Positions 16,315 through 24,543 of a DNA stretch of 64,000 nucleotides are shown here, piece by piece (position 1 is the stretch's first letter; each line of letters opens with the position of its first letter). Origin of the DNA: Streptomyces caniscabiei (GTDB taxonomy: Bacteria; Actinomycetota; Actinomycetes; Streptomycetales; Streptomycetaceae); assembly GCF_014930365.1 (NCBI RefSeq), contig NZ_JABXWI010000004.1, positions 682,001-746,000 on the forward strand. The letters are read 5' to 3'. The notes beneath the pieces are model-generated. The model was not told the DNA's origin. It ran no database searches and saw only the letters and a program-made list of their open reading frames with translations. Made by a program: the position numbers and the translations under genes.

Positions 16315-18191
16315 AGGGCGACGGCCTCTTCCGTCGGGGCCTGCGCTATCTCCGGGGGCGGGCACGGGTCGTCGTGCGGCTGGCCCTGTGGTCCGTGGCG
16401 GAGACGGGGCAGACCTTCCTCATGGGGTACGCCCTCGCGCGGGCCCTCGACGACGGGTTCCTGGCGGGGCGGGCCGGGGTCGGGCTGGGGTGGCTCGGAG
16501 CCGCCGCGGCGGCGGTGCTGCTGGGGGCGCTGGGCACATGGCGGGTGTACGGGTGCGTGGCGGGGCTCGTGGAACCGTTGCGGGACCGGCTGGTGCGCGG
16601 GGTCGTCGGACGGGGGGTCCGGGAGGCGGACGGCGGGGCCCTGTCCGGGCTGACGCAGCAGGTGGAGATCGCCCGGGACACCTTCGCCGGACTCGTCATG
16701 GTGTCCCGCTCGTTCCTGTTCACCTCCGCCGGCGCGCTCGTCGGGCTCTTCTCGCTCGCCCCGCCGCTGCTGCTGGTCGTCGGCCCCCCTCTGGTCGTCG
16801 GTGTCGCCCTGTTCCTGGTCACGCTCCGGCCCCTGGCCCGCCGCCAGGAGACCTTCCTCGTCGCCGACGAGGCGCTCGCCGACCGGCTCGGTGCCGTCTG
16901 CCCGGGGTTGCGGGACATCACGGCCGGCGGCGCGGAGGACTCCGTCGCCGCCGACGCCGGCCGGCGCGTGGACGCCGAGCTGCGTGCCGCGAACTCCCTG
17001 GCACGCTGGGGTGTGGCACGGGTCGCCGCGCTCACCGTCGGTGGCCATCTGCCCGTCGTCCTGCTGCTGGTCACCGCCCCCTGGCTGCTGGACCGCGGAG
17101 TCACGCCGGGCGCCCTGATCGGCGCTCTCGCCTACGTCACCCAGTCCCTCCTCCCCGCCCTGCAGAACCTGGTGCACGGCCTGGGCACCAGCGGCTCCCG
17201 ACTCGCCGTGGTGCTCCGCAGACTGGCCCCGGCGCCCTCCCCACCGCCGACGCGCATCCCGTCGCCGACGCCCGCCCCGTCACCGGGGGACTCCCGCGAC
17301 GCCCTCGTCCTCTCCTCCGTCACCTTCGCCTACGGCGCCTCCGCCGCTCCTGTCCTGGACGGACTCGACCTCCGCGTCCCCCACGGCACGCATCTCGCCG
17401 TCGTCGGTCCCAGCGGCGTCGGCAAGTCCACGCTCACCGGGATCGTCGCGGGTCTCCTGCGCCCCCGGCACGGCACCGTCCACTTGTGTGGGCAGCCGGT
17501 ACCCTGCGCCACATCCCGCGCACACCGGGTGCTCATCCCGCAGGAGGCGTACGTCTTCGGGGGATCCCTCGAAGAAAACCTCGGCGAGCTGCGGCCGAAA
17601 CCCGTGCCCGAGGACGAGTTGTGGGCCGCCGCGGAGGCCGTGGGACTCACCGAGGTGATGATCCGGCTGGGCGGTCCGGCCGCCGAGGTCGACCCAGGCG
17701 CGCTGTCCGCCGGGGAGCGGCAGCTCGTCGCGCTGGCGCGGGCGTACCTGTCGCATGCGTCGGTCGTGATCCTCGACGAGGCGACCTGCCATCTGGACGC
17801 GGAGTCCGAGGAACGCGCGGAGCGGGCCTTCGCCCGGCGGCCGGACACGACCCTCGTGGTCGTCGCGCACCGCGTCAGCTCGGCCCGCCGCGCCGACCGG
17901 GTGCTGGTCATGGACGGCCGGTCCGTGGCGTACGGGGACCACGACGGCCTCCTGGCCCGCTCACCGCTCTACCGGGACCTGGTCGGCGCGTGGTCCCCGG
18001 CCCCTGTGCCGGTCCGCTCGCGCGAGGCCTCAGAGCCAGCCCTCCCCCTGCGAGATCCTGATCGCGTCGATCCTGTTGCGCGCCCCCGTCTTGCGGGTGA
18101 TCGCGGCCATGTAGTTGCGCACGGTCCCGTGCGAGAGGTGCAGGCTGCCGGCGATCTCCGCGACGGAGGCTCCCTCGGCAGCCAGGGATAA
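16311..18191 (+). CDS. ramB: RamB-type ABC exporter, fused permease and ATPase
   Basis: GTG 16311 overlaps the ramA stop by 4 nt. The protein has the usual six-helix permease followed by an ATPase with VVGPSGVGKSTL (about 365), LSAGERQLVALARA (about 464) and VVILDEATCHLDAES. The expected family end (SPLYRDLVGAWSP) is reached near 18000, but no stop occurs until 18191. This adds about 62 Arg/Pro/Gly-rich residues and makes the gene overlap the 3' end of convergent ramR by 162 bp. The linker PTRIPSPTPAPSPGDS lies between permease and ATPase. Second half-transporter of the ram exporter. Confidence 0.92.
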   Translation: MKGDGLFRRGLRYLRGRARVVVRLALWSVAETGQTFLMGYALARALDDGFLAGRAGVGLGWLGAAAAAVLLGALGTWRVYGCVAGLVEPLRDRLVRGVVGRGVREADGGALSGLTQQVEIARDTFAGLVMVSRSFLFTSAGALVGLFSLAPPLLLVVGPPLVVGVALFLVTLRPLARRQETFLVADEALADRLGAVCPGLRDITAGGAEDSVAADAGRRVDAELRAANSLARWGVARVAALTVGGHLPVVLLLVTAPWLLDRGVTPGALIGALAYVTQSLLPALQNLVHGLGTSGSRLAVVLRRLAPAPSPPPTRIPSPTPAPSPGDSRDALVLSSVTFAYGASAAPVLDGLDLRVPHGTHLAVVGPSGVGKSTLTGIVAGLLRPRHGTVHLCGQPVPCATSRAHRVLIPQEAYVFGGSLEENLGELRPKPVPEDELWAAAEAVGLTEVMIRLGGPAAEVDPGALSAGERQLVALARAYLSHASVVILDEATCHLDAESEERAERAFARRPDTTLVVVAHRVSSARRADRVLVMDGRSVAYGDHDGLLARSPLYRDLVGAWSPAPVPVRSREASEPALPLRDPDRVDPVARPRLAGDRGHVVAHGPVREVQAAGDLRDGGSLGSQG

Positions 18192-18632
18192 CACGCTCAA
18201 CTCCCGCCGGGTCAGCGGCATCTCGGCGGCCTTGAGGAAGCCGAAGCCGAGGGAGTCGTCGATGAAACGTCTCCCTCGCGCGACCTCACGGATCGCGGAC
18301 ACCAGGCGCTGTGGGGAGCCCTCCTTGTCCACGTAGCCGAGGGCGCCCGCCTCGGCCGCGCGCTTGAGGAGGCCGGGTCTCCCGGCGTTGGCGAGGACCA
18401 CCAGGCCGGGGTGCGGGCCGCCCGTGCCGCGCAGATCGGCGAGCGGCGGGATGCCGACCGCGTCGGCGCAGTCCAGGTCCGCCGCGCAGACCTCGGGGCG
18501 CAGGGACCGCACCCGCCCCGGCGCGGCGCGCCAGGACGCGTCGAACACGGCCAGATCGGGTTCGCGGCGGAGCCACTCCGCCAGCACCGATCTGACCAGA
18601 CACTCGTCGTGCACGAGAAGTACCCGGATCAC
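18030..18632 (-). CDS. ramR: RamR-type response regulator, NarL/LuxR class
   Basis: 200 residues from ATG 18632. The receiver domain keeps an acidic pocket at D9/E10, candidate phosphoacceptors D52 and D54, and the Lys in LGYVDKEG. The C-terminal LuxR HTH reads LTRRELSVLSLAAEG...VAEIAGSLHLSHGTVRNYM. It is the expected activator of ramCSAB and has no adjacent histidine kinase, like known RamR proteins. Codon 148 (18189-18191 on the plus strand) is TTA, within the HTH region, so the regulator should be bldA-dependent as well as its target ramC. Its 3' end is overlapped antisense by ramB. Confidence 0.92.
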   Translation of the reverse strand: MIRVLLVHDECLVRSVLAEWLRREPDLAVFDASWRAAPGRVRSLRPEVCAADLDCADAVGIPPLADLRGTGGPHPGLVVLANAGRPGLLKRAAEAGALGYVDKEGSPQRLVSAIREVARGRRFIDDSLGFGFLKAAEMPLTRRELSVLSLAAEGASVAEIAGSLHLSHGTVRNYMAAITRKTGARNRIDAIRISQGEGWL

Positions 18633-18914
18633 GTTCGCCCCTCCGCCTGCCGGCCACCGATGTCCCTCCGCTCAGCGCGTGCCCATTGTTGGCGCCCCCC
18701 ACCACGCCCGGGCGCGAAGAACCAGCCATCGGGGTGCGTGGGGGCGCACTCACGGCGCCCGTGCGCGATGCCGCGCATCAGTGCGGGGGCATGGCGTGGG
18801 CGAGAGGGGGTACGGCGGCGTCTCCGCGGGACGGCGTTCGCCGTGCGCGGGCGGGCCCCAGGGGGGAGCCTTGACCCTGGGGCTGTCGCACGGTCGTGCG
18901 AGGAGGTGGTCGGC

Positions 18915-21059
18915 ATGTCCGACGTCCACGCGTCCGGAGCGCGGACGACCGTCGAGACGGCCCGCGCCGGCCATCCGCTGCTGTCGCTGGCGCTGGCCGC
19001 GATGATGGACGACGTCCAGGCCCACTCCGGCGCGGTGTACCTGCTGACGCCCGACGAGCCGGTGCTGGAGATGGCGGTCATGGCGGGGCTGCCGAGATCG
19101 TTCGCCGCGCCCTGGGAACGGGTCGGGCTGAACTCGCCGATCCCGGTCTCCGAGGCCGTGCGGGGGCGGCGGCTGGTGTGGGTCAACGGCGAGGAGCAGA
19201 TGGCCCGCCGCTATCCCCGGATCGCCGTGGTCCTGCCCTACCCGTTCGCCCTGGCCGCGCTGCCGGTGGCGACCCGCGACACCGTCTACGGCGCGGTCTT
19301 CCTGACCTGGCCCGGCTCCCACCCGCCGGAGCTCAGCGAGCGCGAGCGGGACCAGCTGACCTCGGCCTGCGACCGGCTCGCGATGCGGCTCAGGCGCGCC
19401 GAGGAGGAGGGCCGGCCGGTGGTTCCGGAGCCGGACCTGTCGTCGCCGTCGACGACGGTCGCGGGGACGCTCGGCACGGTGGAGGCGGCGCGGATGGTGG
19501 CGCGGCTGCCGTACGGGATGTGCGCGCTCGATCTGCACGGGCGGATCTCCTTCGCCAACGCGGCCACGGCCGAACTGCTCGGCATCCCCGTGAGCGGCCT
19601 GCTGGGCACCCAGCTGTGGGTGTCCGTGCCGTGGCTCAACGATCCGGCGTACGAGGACCGCTACCGGGCGGCGCTGATGAGCCAGCAGGTGACCTCGTTC
19701 GTGGCGCTGAGACCGCCGAGCGACTGGCTGTCCTTCCGGCTTTACCCGGGGAGCAACGGGCTGAGTGTCCGGATCTCCCGGGCCCGCGCGGTCGCCGAGG
19801 CCGAGCACGCGGCGCGGGAGGAGGACGAGAAGCCTGGCCGTCTGGTGACCATCCACCATGTGCTGGCGCTGGCGAGCGCGCTCACCGAGGCGGTCGGGGT
19901 GCAGGACGTGGTGGAACTGGTCGCCGACGAGATCGCTCCGGCCATCGGCAGCCAGGCCCTGGTGATGCTCGGCTCACGCGCGGGGCGCCTGCATGTGCTC
20001 GGGCACCGCGGCTACCCCGACCCGCACGTCGTGGAACGCTTCGACGGGATGCCGCTGACCGCGGCGATGCCCGGGGCGCACGCCCTGGCCACCGGGGTGC
20101 CCGCGTTCTTCGAGTCCCGCCAGCAACTGGAGCACCTCTACCCGCTGCGGCAGGACACCCCGGACGGGCTGGGCGCCTGGGCGTACATCCCGCTGATCGC
20201 CTCGGGGCGGCCGGTGGGCACCTGGGTGCTCGGGTACGCGGAACCGCATGCGTTCCCGGCCGACGAGCGCGCGGTGCTGACCAGCCTGAGCGGCCTCATC
20301 GCGCAGGCGCTGGAGCGGGCGCTGCTGTACGACGCCAAGCACCAGGTGGCGCACGGGCTGCAGAAGGCGCTGCTGCCGCACTCGCTGCCCTCGATCCCCG
20401 GCATCGAGTCCGCCTCGCGCTATCTGCCCGCCACCCGCGGCATGGACATCGGCGGCGACTTCTTCGACCTGGTCCTCTCGCACGGGAGGGCCTCGGCCGT
20501 CATCGGCGACGTGCAGGGGCACAACGTGACGGCGGCGGGGCTGATGGGGCAGATCCGTACGGCCGTACGCGCGTACACGACCGTCGGGCAGACGCCGGGG
20601 GAGGTGATGAGCAGCACCAACCGGCTGCTGATCGACCTGGGTTCGGAGCTGTTCGCCAGCTGTCTGTATCTGCGGCTGGACCCGGAGCACGGGACGGCCG
20701 TCATGGCGCGGGCCGGGCATCCGCCGCCGTTGCTGCGCCGGCCGGACGGGCATGTGCGGGTGCTGGACCTCGCGGGCGGCCCGCTGCTGGGCATCGACCC
20801 GGCGGCGACGTATCCGACGACGGAGGTGGCGCTGACGGAGGGGTCGGTGCTCGCCCTGTACACGGACGGGCTGATCGAGTCGCCGGGCGTGGACATCGAG
20901 GACGCGCTGGCGGATCTAGGGGAGCGGTTGTCTTCGGCCGGGGAGCGGCCGCTGGACGCGCTGGCCGACAGCCTGGTGAGGGAGACCGAGACGGCGGAGG
21001 AGCGGGCGGACGACGTGGCACTGCTGCTGCTCCGGGCCACGGGGCGCTCCGCGGGGTGA
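18915..21059 (+). CDS. SpoIIE-type PP2C phosphatase with GAF/PAS sensors (2)
   Basis: 714 residues from ATG 18915 after GAGGAGG. GAF-like region (about 1-165), PAS-like region (about 190-300, CALDLHGRISFANAATAELL), second GAF (about 310-470) and a C-terminal PP2C domain (about 485-705) with IGGDFFDLVL and IGDVQGHNV for metal binding. Unlike the copies at 8493 and 50334 it has no HATPase domain. It is expected to dephosphorylate a STAS anti-anti-sigma protein. It lies divergent from ramR, so the ram cluster is bracketed by two such phosphatases. Confidence 0.9.
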   Translation: MSDVHASGARTTVETARAGHPLLSLALAAMMDDVQAHSGAVYLLTPDEPVLEMAVMAGLPRSFAAPWERVGLNSPIPVSEAVRGRRLVWVNGEEQMARRYPRIAVVLPYPFALAALPVATRDTVYGAVFLTWPGSHPPELSERERDQLTSACDRLAMRLRRAEEEGRPVVPEPDLSSPSTTVAGTLGTVEAARMVARLPYGMCALDLHGRISFANAATAELLGIPVSGLLGTQLWVSVPWLNDPAYEDRYRAALMSQQVTSFVALRPPSDWLSFRLYPGSNGLSVRISRARAVAEAEHAAREEDEKPGRLVTIHHVLALASALTEAVGVQDVVELVADEIAPAIGSQALVMLGSRAGRLHVLGHRGYPDPHVVERFDGMPLTAAMPGAHALATGVPAFFESRQQLEHLYPLRQDTPDGLGAWAYIPLIASGRPVGTWVLGYAEPHAFPADERAVLTSLSGLIAQALERALLYDAKHQVAHGLQKALLPHSLPSIPGIESASRYLPATRGMDIGGDFFDLVLSHGRASAVIGDVQGHNVTAAGLMGQIRTAVRAYTTVGQTPGEVMSSTNRLLIDLGSELFASCLYLRLDPEHGTAVMARAGHPPPLLRRPDGHVRVLDLAGGPLLGIDPAATYPTTEVALTEGSVLALYTDGLIESPGVDIEDALADLGERLSSAGERPLDALADSLVRETETAEERADDVALLLLRATGRSAG

Positions 21060-21078
21060 CGCCGCGCCCGACGCGAAG

Positions 21079-21110
21079 CGGTCCGGCCCTCCCGCCGGAG
21101 GGCCGGACCG
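21079..21110. terminator. Strong bidirectional terminator
   Basis: CGGTCCGGCCCTCC (21079-21092) and its exact complement at 21097-21110 form a 14-bp stem with a CGCC loop. It lies between the convergent phosphatase and protease genes. Confidence 0.8.
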
Positions 21111-21227
21111 TTCCACCTGTCGGCCGGAACCGCTGTGGTGGGGCCGACAAGTGGGCCGTGGGACGACGGCCGGGGGCCAGTGGCCGCTGATCCCCGGGCC
21201 GTCGTCCACGTTCTCGATGGCGTTCGT

Positions 21228-22682
21228 CTACTGGTGGACGCCCTGCTCGTCGACACCCTGGTCGCCGACGCCCTGCTCCTGCTCCTGGCCCGCGTCACCC
21301 GCACCGGCCACAGCGCCCGCGTCACCCGCGTCGCCTTCCTCACCGGCTCCGGCGGCCGCGGCGCCCTCTTCCTCGCCCGCACCGGCCGCCGCGGCGCCCT
21401 CTTCCTCACCGGCGCCCGCGGCTGCGGCGCCCTCTTCACCGGCACCGGCCACGGCACCGCCGTCGGCCTCCTCGCCGGCTCCGGCGGCGGCGCCACCGTC
21501 GGCCTCTTCACCCGCACCGCCGGCGGCTTCCTCACCGGCGCCGGCGCCGGCGTCGCCGAGGGTGGCACCCGTGGCCGCGAGGGCCGTGGTGACCGGCTGG
21601 AAGAAGGTCTCGCCGCCCACGGTGCAGTCGCCGCTGCCGCCGGAGGTCAGGCCGATGGCCTGGCCGTCCTCGGTGAAGAGCGAGCCGCCGCTGTCGCCGG
21701 GCTCGGCGCAGACGTCGGTCTGGATGAGACCGGTGACCGTGCCCTCGGGGTAGTTCACCGTGGCTTCGAGGCCGGTGACCTGGCCGTCGGCGAGCCCGGT
21801 GGTGCTGCCCATGCGGAAGACCTGGAGACCGACCGCCGCCTCGCCGGCCGCGTTGATGTCGACCGTCTGGCCGTTGCCGAGGTCGACCGTGCTGGCCGCC
21901 TGGGTCGCCGGGTCGTTGTAGTCGACCAGGGCGAAGTCGCCGGCGCCCGGGAACGTGGCGGTCGCCGCGTCGACGGTGGCGATCGGCGCGCCGCCCTCCT
22001 CCTCGGACCACTCGGCCTCGGCGACACCGCAGTGACCGGCGGTCAGGAAGGCCGGGGCGCCCTCGGCGTTGACGACGTTGAAGCCGGCCGAACAGCGCGC
22101 GCCGCCGCCGAAGATGGCGTCGCCGCCCTCCAGGAAGGTCTTGAACGTGCCGGCGGACTTCTTGATGGTCGCCATGTCCGAGCCGAGCGACTTCACGGCC
22201 GACTCGATGGTGTCCCAGTTCTCGCCCGAGACCGTGGAGTCGGCGGTGACCTGGAGCTTGTTGGTGCGGGGGTCGATCGCCCAGGCGGTGCCCGGGACGG
22301 TGGCCTGCTCCTTCAGCGTGGCCGCGCCCTTCTGCAGCTCGGACCAGCTGTTCTCGACCTCACGGACCTCCGCGCCGGCCTCCTGGGCCTGGATGATCAC
22401 GTTGTTGTCGTCGCCCTCGATCTGAAGGCCGTCGATGACGTTGATGATGAGGCGCTGCTCGCCCTTGTCGTAGTACGCGCCTGCGAACGCGTCACCGAGC
22501 AGGTCCTGCAGCTGGGAGGCGAGATCCGAGGCGTCACTCGCGGCGAGCGTCTTCGGGGCGGCGCCCTTCGCGTCCGTCTGGGACGCCATCGCGTTCGGCA
22601 GGATGAGGGCTGCCGCGCCGAGCGCCGCCACGCCGCCTGCGGCTATGAACGCCTTGCGCTTGGTGGCTCGTTTGTGACTCAA
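21228..22682 (-). CDS. Secreted S1 (streptogrisin-like) serine protease with an acidic Gly/Ala tail
   Basis: 484 residues from TTG 22682, 8 nt after GGAGG. Signal peptide (1-33), a long pro-region (about 34-188), then the mature chymotrypsin fold starting near DAIFGGGARCSAG. The catalytic triad is H217 (LTAGHCG), D249 (GDFALVDY) and S331 (EPGDSGGS), and Cys pairs 197/218 and 325/353 fit streptogrisin disulfides. After about residue 377 comes a tail of about 107 residues of AGAGEEEG-type repeats, where relatives often have a carbohydrate-binding domain or nothing. The tail ends in EQEQGVGDQGVDEQGVHQ. Possible roles are wall or polymer association. Confidence 0.92.
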   Translation of the reverse strand: MSHKRATKRKAFIAAGGVAALGAAALILPNAMASQTDAKGAAPKTLAASDASDLASQLQDLLGDAFAGAYYDKGEQRLIINVIDGLQIEGDDNNVIIQAQEAGAEVREVENSWSELQKGAATLKEQATVPGTAWAIDPRTNKLQVTADSTVSGENWDTIESAVKSLGSDMATIKKSAGTFKTFLEGGDAIFGGGARCSAGFNVVNAEGAPAFLTAGHCGVAEAEWSEEEGGAPIATVDAATATFPGAGDFALVDYNDPATQAASTVDLGNGQTVDINAAGEAAVGLQVFRMGSTTGLADGQVTGLEATVNYPEGTVTGLIQTDVCAEPGDSGGSLFTEDGQAIGLTSGGSGDCTVGGETFFQPVTTALAATGATLGDAGAGAGEEAAGGAGEEADGGAAAGAGEEADGGAVAGAGEEGAAAAGAGEEEGAAAAGAGEEEGAAAAGAGEEGDAGDAGAVAGAGDAGQEQEQGVGDQGVDEQGVHQ

Positions 22683-23401
22683 CTCTTGACCTCCTGGGGA
22701 CGGGGTCCGTACCGCCGTCCGGCGGGTGAACTGGGGGCGCCTGGTTGCCAGTTGGTACGGATGGTTCCGATGGGGTGTTCAACGCACCGCAAAAAGATTC
22801 CGATCTTCCATTTCGCAAAGTGCGCTACGCCCGTCGTTGGCCTGGCATTTCACGACTTCCCGACCGCGCGCCCCCGCGGGGTCCTGGGGGACCGGCCACC
22901 CGCGCCCTCGTCGGCACCCTCTTCGACACCCTCGGCTACCGCCCGGTAGCGGTCCGTCGACGCCGGTGATCGGGAAACCGGCTTCAGGGAATCTCCACAC
23001 CGAATGCCCAGCGGGGTCACGGTCGGTGGGAGTTCTGCACAGGCCTCACGGAGGTGCCGCGTCTTTGCGGCGGGACTGTCCCATTCGTTTTCCGGGACGC
23101 AATCAAGCGCGTATGACGATGCCGCGATCCGTGTGAAGAGGTTGCCCCCAAGCCGTGCGCAAGCCTGCACCAATGAACCGTCATGGTCACCAAGTTCGCT
23201 GGTGAGAGGCCCTGTTGATTGGATGTGCGCGACGGCGATCTGCTTATATCCATCGCACCGCGGGGGCCGCCGAGCTCTCGGAGAGGGGAGCAGCCAGCTC
23301 TCCGGATCGAGAAGTGGGCACCCACGTGCGCGGCCGTCGTTCTGTCCCCAGAAGGGGGCCGCTCCCCCCTTGTGAAGCGCTATATGAAGGGAAGTTCCAT
23401 C
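22683..23401. other. Long intergenic region before the double-glycine peptide gene
   Basis: About 720 bases, visibly less GC-biased than the flanking genes. It should contain the protease promoter (left) and the promoter of the peptide operon (right). I see no convincing -35/-10 pair. A short plus-strand frame ending at 22969 (ALVGTLFDTLGYRPVAVRRR) reads like the tail of a lost protein but lacks a credible start; it may be a pseudogene scrap. No tRNA or insertion-sequence signature is seen. Confidence 0.4.
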
Positions 23402-23617
23402 ATGAACTCCACCCCCCAGGTTGAGACCGCCGAGATCTCGGACGCCGCCCTCGACGCCGTCTCCGGTGGCCTCTCGGTCAACGCCGTCGGCACCGTCACC
23501 GGCCTGGTGGACGGCATCGCCCCGGTCTCCGGCCTGGTCAACACGGCCGTCGGCACCGTCGAGGGTGTGACCGGCCTGAACACCGCCCCGGTCACGAGCC
23601 TGGTCGCCGGTCTCTGA
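23402..23617 (+). CDS. Double-glycine leader peptide with repeated glycine-zipper core
   Basis: 71 residues from ATG 23402, preceded by GAAGGGAAG. The acidic leader ends EISDAALDAVSGG (residues 11-23), a classic C39-peptidase cleavage site. The 48-residue core has no Cys, Trp, Phe, Lys or Arg. It contains two imperfect copies of a motif starting VNAVGTVTGLVDGIAPVSGL (26-45) and VNTAVGTVEGVTGLNTAPVT (46-65). Each copy holds GTVTG/GTVEG spacing, that is GxxxG, as in helix-packing bacteriocins. It is followed by a hairpin and then by adaptor and ABC genes for bacteriocin-type export, with no lanthionine or other modifying enzyme. It is most likely an exported unmodified or host-modified peptide; antimicrobial, signalling and surface roles are all possible. 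Confidence 0.85.
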   Translation: MNSTPQVETAEISDAALDAVSGGLSVNAVGTVTGLVDGIAPVSGLVNTAVGTVEGVTGLNTAPVTSLVAGL

Positions 23618-23635
23618 TCGAGTCATCACGCCGCT

Positions 23636-23669
23636 GAGTCCCGGAACCACCTGACAGGTTCCGGGACTC
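23636..23669 (+). terminator. Perfect 13-bp hairpin after the peptide gene
   Basis: GAGTCCCGGAACC (23636-23648) and GGTTCCGGGACTC (23657-23669) are exact inverted copies with an 8-nt loop. It lies 18 nt after the peptide stop and before the HlyD gene. It has no long T run, so partial termination or mRNA protection, giving more peptide than transporter message, is the likely role. Confidence 0.75.
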
Positions 23670-23736
23670 TCGGGGTGCCTGGGTCAAGTCCTCCCGTTCT
23701 TCTGTCGTCTCCTGTCACGCAGGTGAGGGAAGTCCC

Positions 23737-24543
23737 GTGCAGTTCCGCCAACAGGCCCTCGCCAAGCTCCAGTCACCGGAGGAACTCGACCTCCCGGTGC
23801 GCTTCGCCCGCCCCCAGGGCTGGCTGGTGCTGTCCGTGACGGTGATCGCGATGGCCGCCGCCTCCGTGTGGGCCGTCACGGGTTCCGTCGCCTCCACGGT
23901 CGGCGCGCCCGCCGTCCTCACCCACGGGCAGGGCAGTTACGTGCTCCAGAGCCCGGTCGCCGGCCAGGTCACCGCCGTCCTCGCGAAACAGGGCGAGCGG
24001 CTGCCCGCCAGGGCCCCCGTCCTCAAGGTCGCCACCGCCGACGGCGAGCAGGTCGTACGCTCCGTCGCGGCCGGCCGGGTCTCCGCGCTCGCCGCCACCA
24101 TCGGCCAGATCATCCAGACCGGTGCGAACGTCGCGGCCGTCGAGAAGGTCGCCGACGCCGACGACCCGCTCTACGCGACGGTGTACGTCCCCGCCGAGAA
24201 CGCGGCCTCGGTCCCGAAGGACGCCGAGGTGGACCTGACCGTGCAGTCGGCGCCCACCCAGCGGTACGGCGTGCTGCGCGGCCATGTGAAGAAGGTGGAC
24301 CGCACCGCGCAGACCCCGCAGTCCATCGGCGCGTTCCTCGGTGACACCCAGCTGGGCGAGCAGTTCACCAAGAAGGGCCGGCCGGTGGCCGTCACCGTAC
24401 GGCTGGACCGCGAGGCGTCGACCGAGTCGGGCTACCGGTGGTCCTCGCAGGACGGGCCGCCGTTCGAGCTGACCTCCATGACCATGGCCACGGCGTCGAT
24501 CCGGCTGGCCGACGAGCGCCCGATCGATTGGCTCCTTCCGTGA
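23737..24543 (+). CDS. HlyD-type adaptor of a bacteriocin-like export system
   Basis: 268 residues from GTG 23737 behind GAGGGA. One membrane helix at about 28-53 (WLVLSVTVIAMAAASVWAV), then a biotinyl-lipoyl-like region (GSYVLQSPVAGQVTAVLAKQ, VRSVAAGRVSALAATIGQII) and a membrane-fusion barrel part. This matches the NHLP-type secretion proteins that pair with C39 ABC transporters. No long coiled-coil hairpin is present, in keeping with a monoderm host. Its stop overlaps the next start (GTGA), so translation is coupled to the C39 transporter. It should link ATP-driven export to passage of the peptide through the wall zone. Confidence 0.88.
   Translation: MQFRQQALAKLQSPEELDLPVRFARPQGWLVLSVTVIAMAAASVWAVTGSVASTVGAPAVLTHGQGSYVLQSPVAGQVTAVLAKQGERLPARAPVLKVATADGEQVVRSVAAGRVSALAATIGQIIQTGANVAAVEKVADADDPLYATVYVPAENAASVPKDAEVDLTVQSAPTQRYGVLRGHVKKVDRTAQTPQSIGAFLGDTQLGEQFTKKGRPVAVTVRLDREASTESGYRWSSQDGPPFELTSMTMATASIRLADERPIDWLLP

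Noticed and set aside
14479..18191. ramA/ramB as drug-resistance ABC pumps
   Set aside because: Position directly after ramC-ramS and before ramR makes the lanthipeptide exporter role far more likely.
21135..22949. A 604-residue plus-strand open frame opposite the protease
   Set aside because: It is the reverse-complement shadow of a GC-biased gene. The minus strand has signal peptide, triad and ribosome site; the plus frame has none.
22745..22969. Short plus-strand frame ending ALVGTLFDTLGYRPVAVRRR
   Set aside because: The tail looks protein-like but there is no credible start or upstream coding signal; kept only as a note in the intergenic entry.
23219..23401. Longer version of the double-glycine peptide starting near 23219 or 23386
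   Set aside because: The frame is open, but the ribosome site GAAGGGAAG and the leader shape clearly favour ATG 23402.
22850..23650. A 266-residue minus-strand frame across the peptide gene
   Set aside because: Low-quality composition, no ribosome site or family, and it opposes the well-supported double-glycine peptide.
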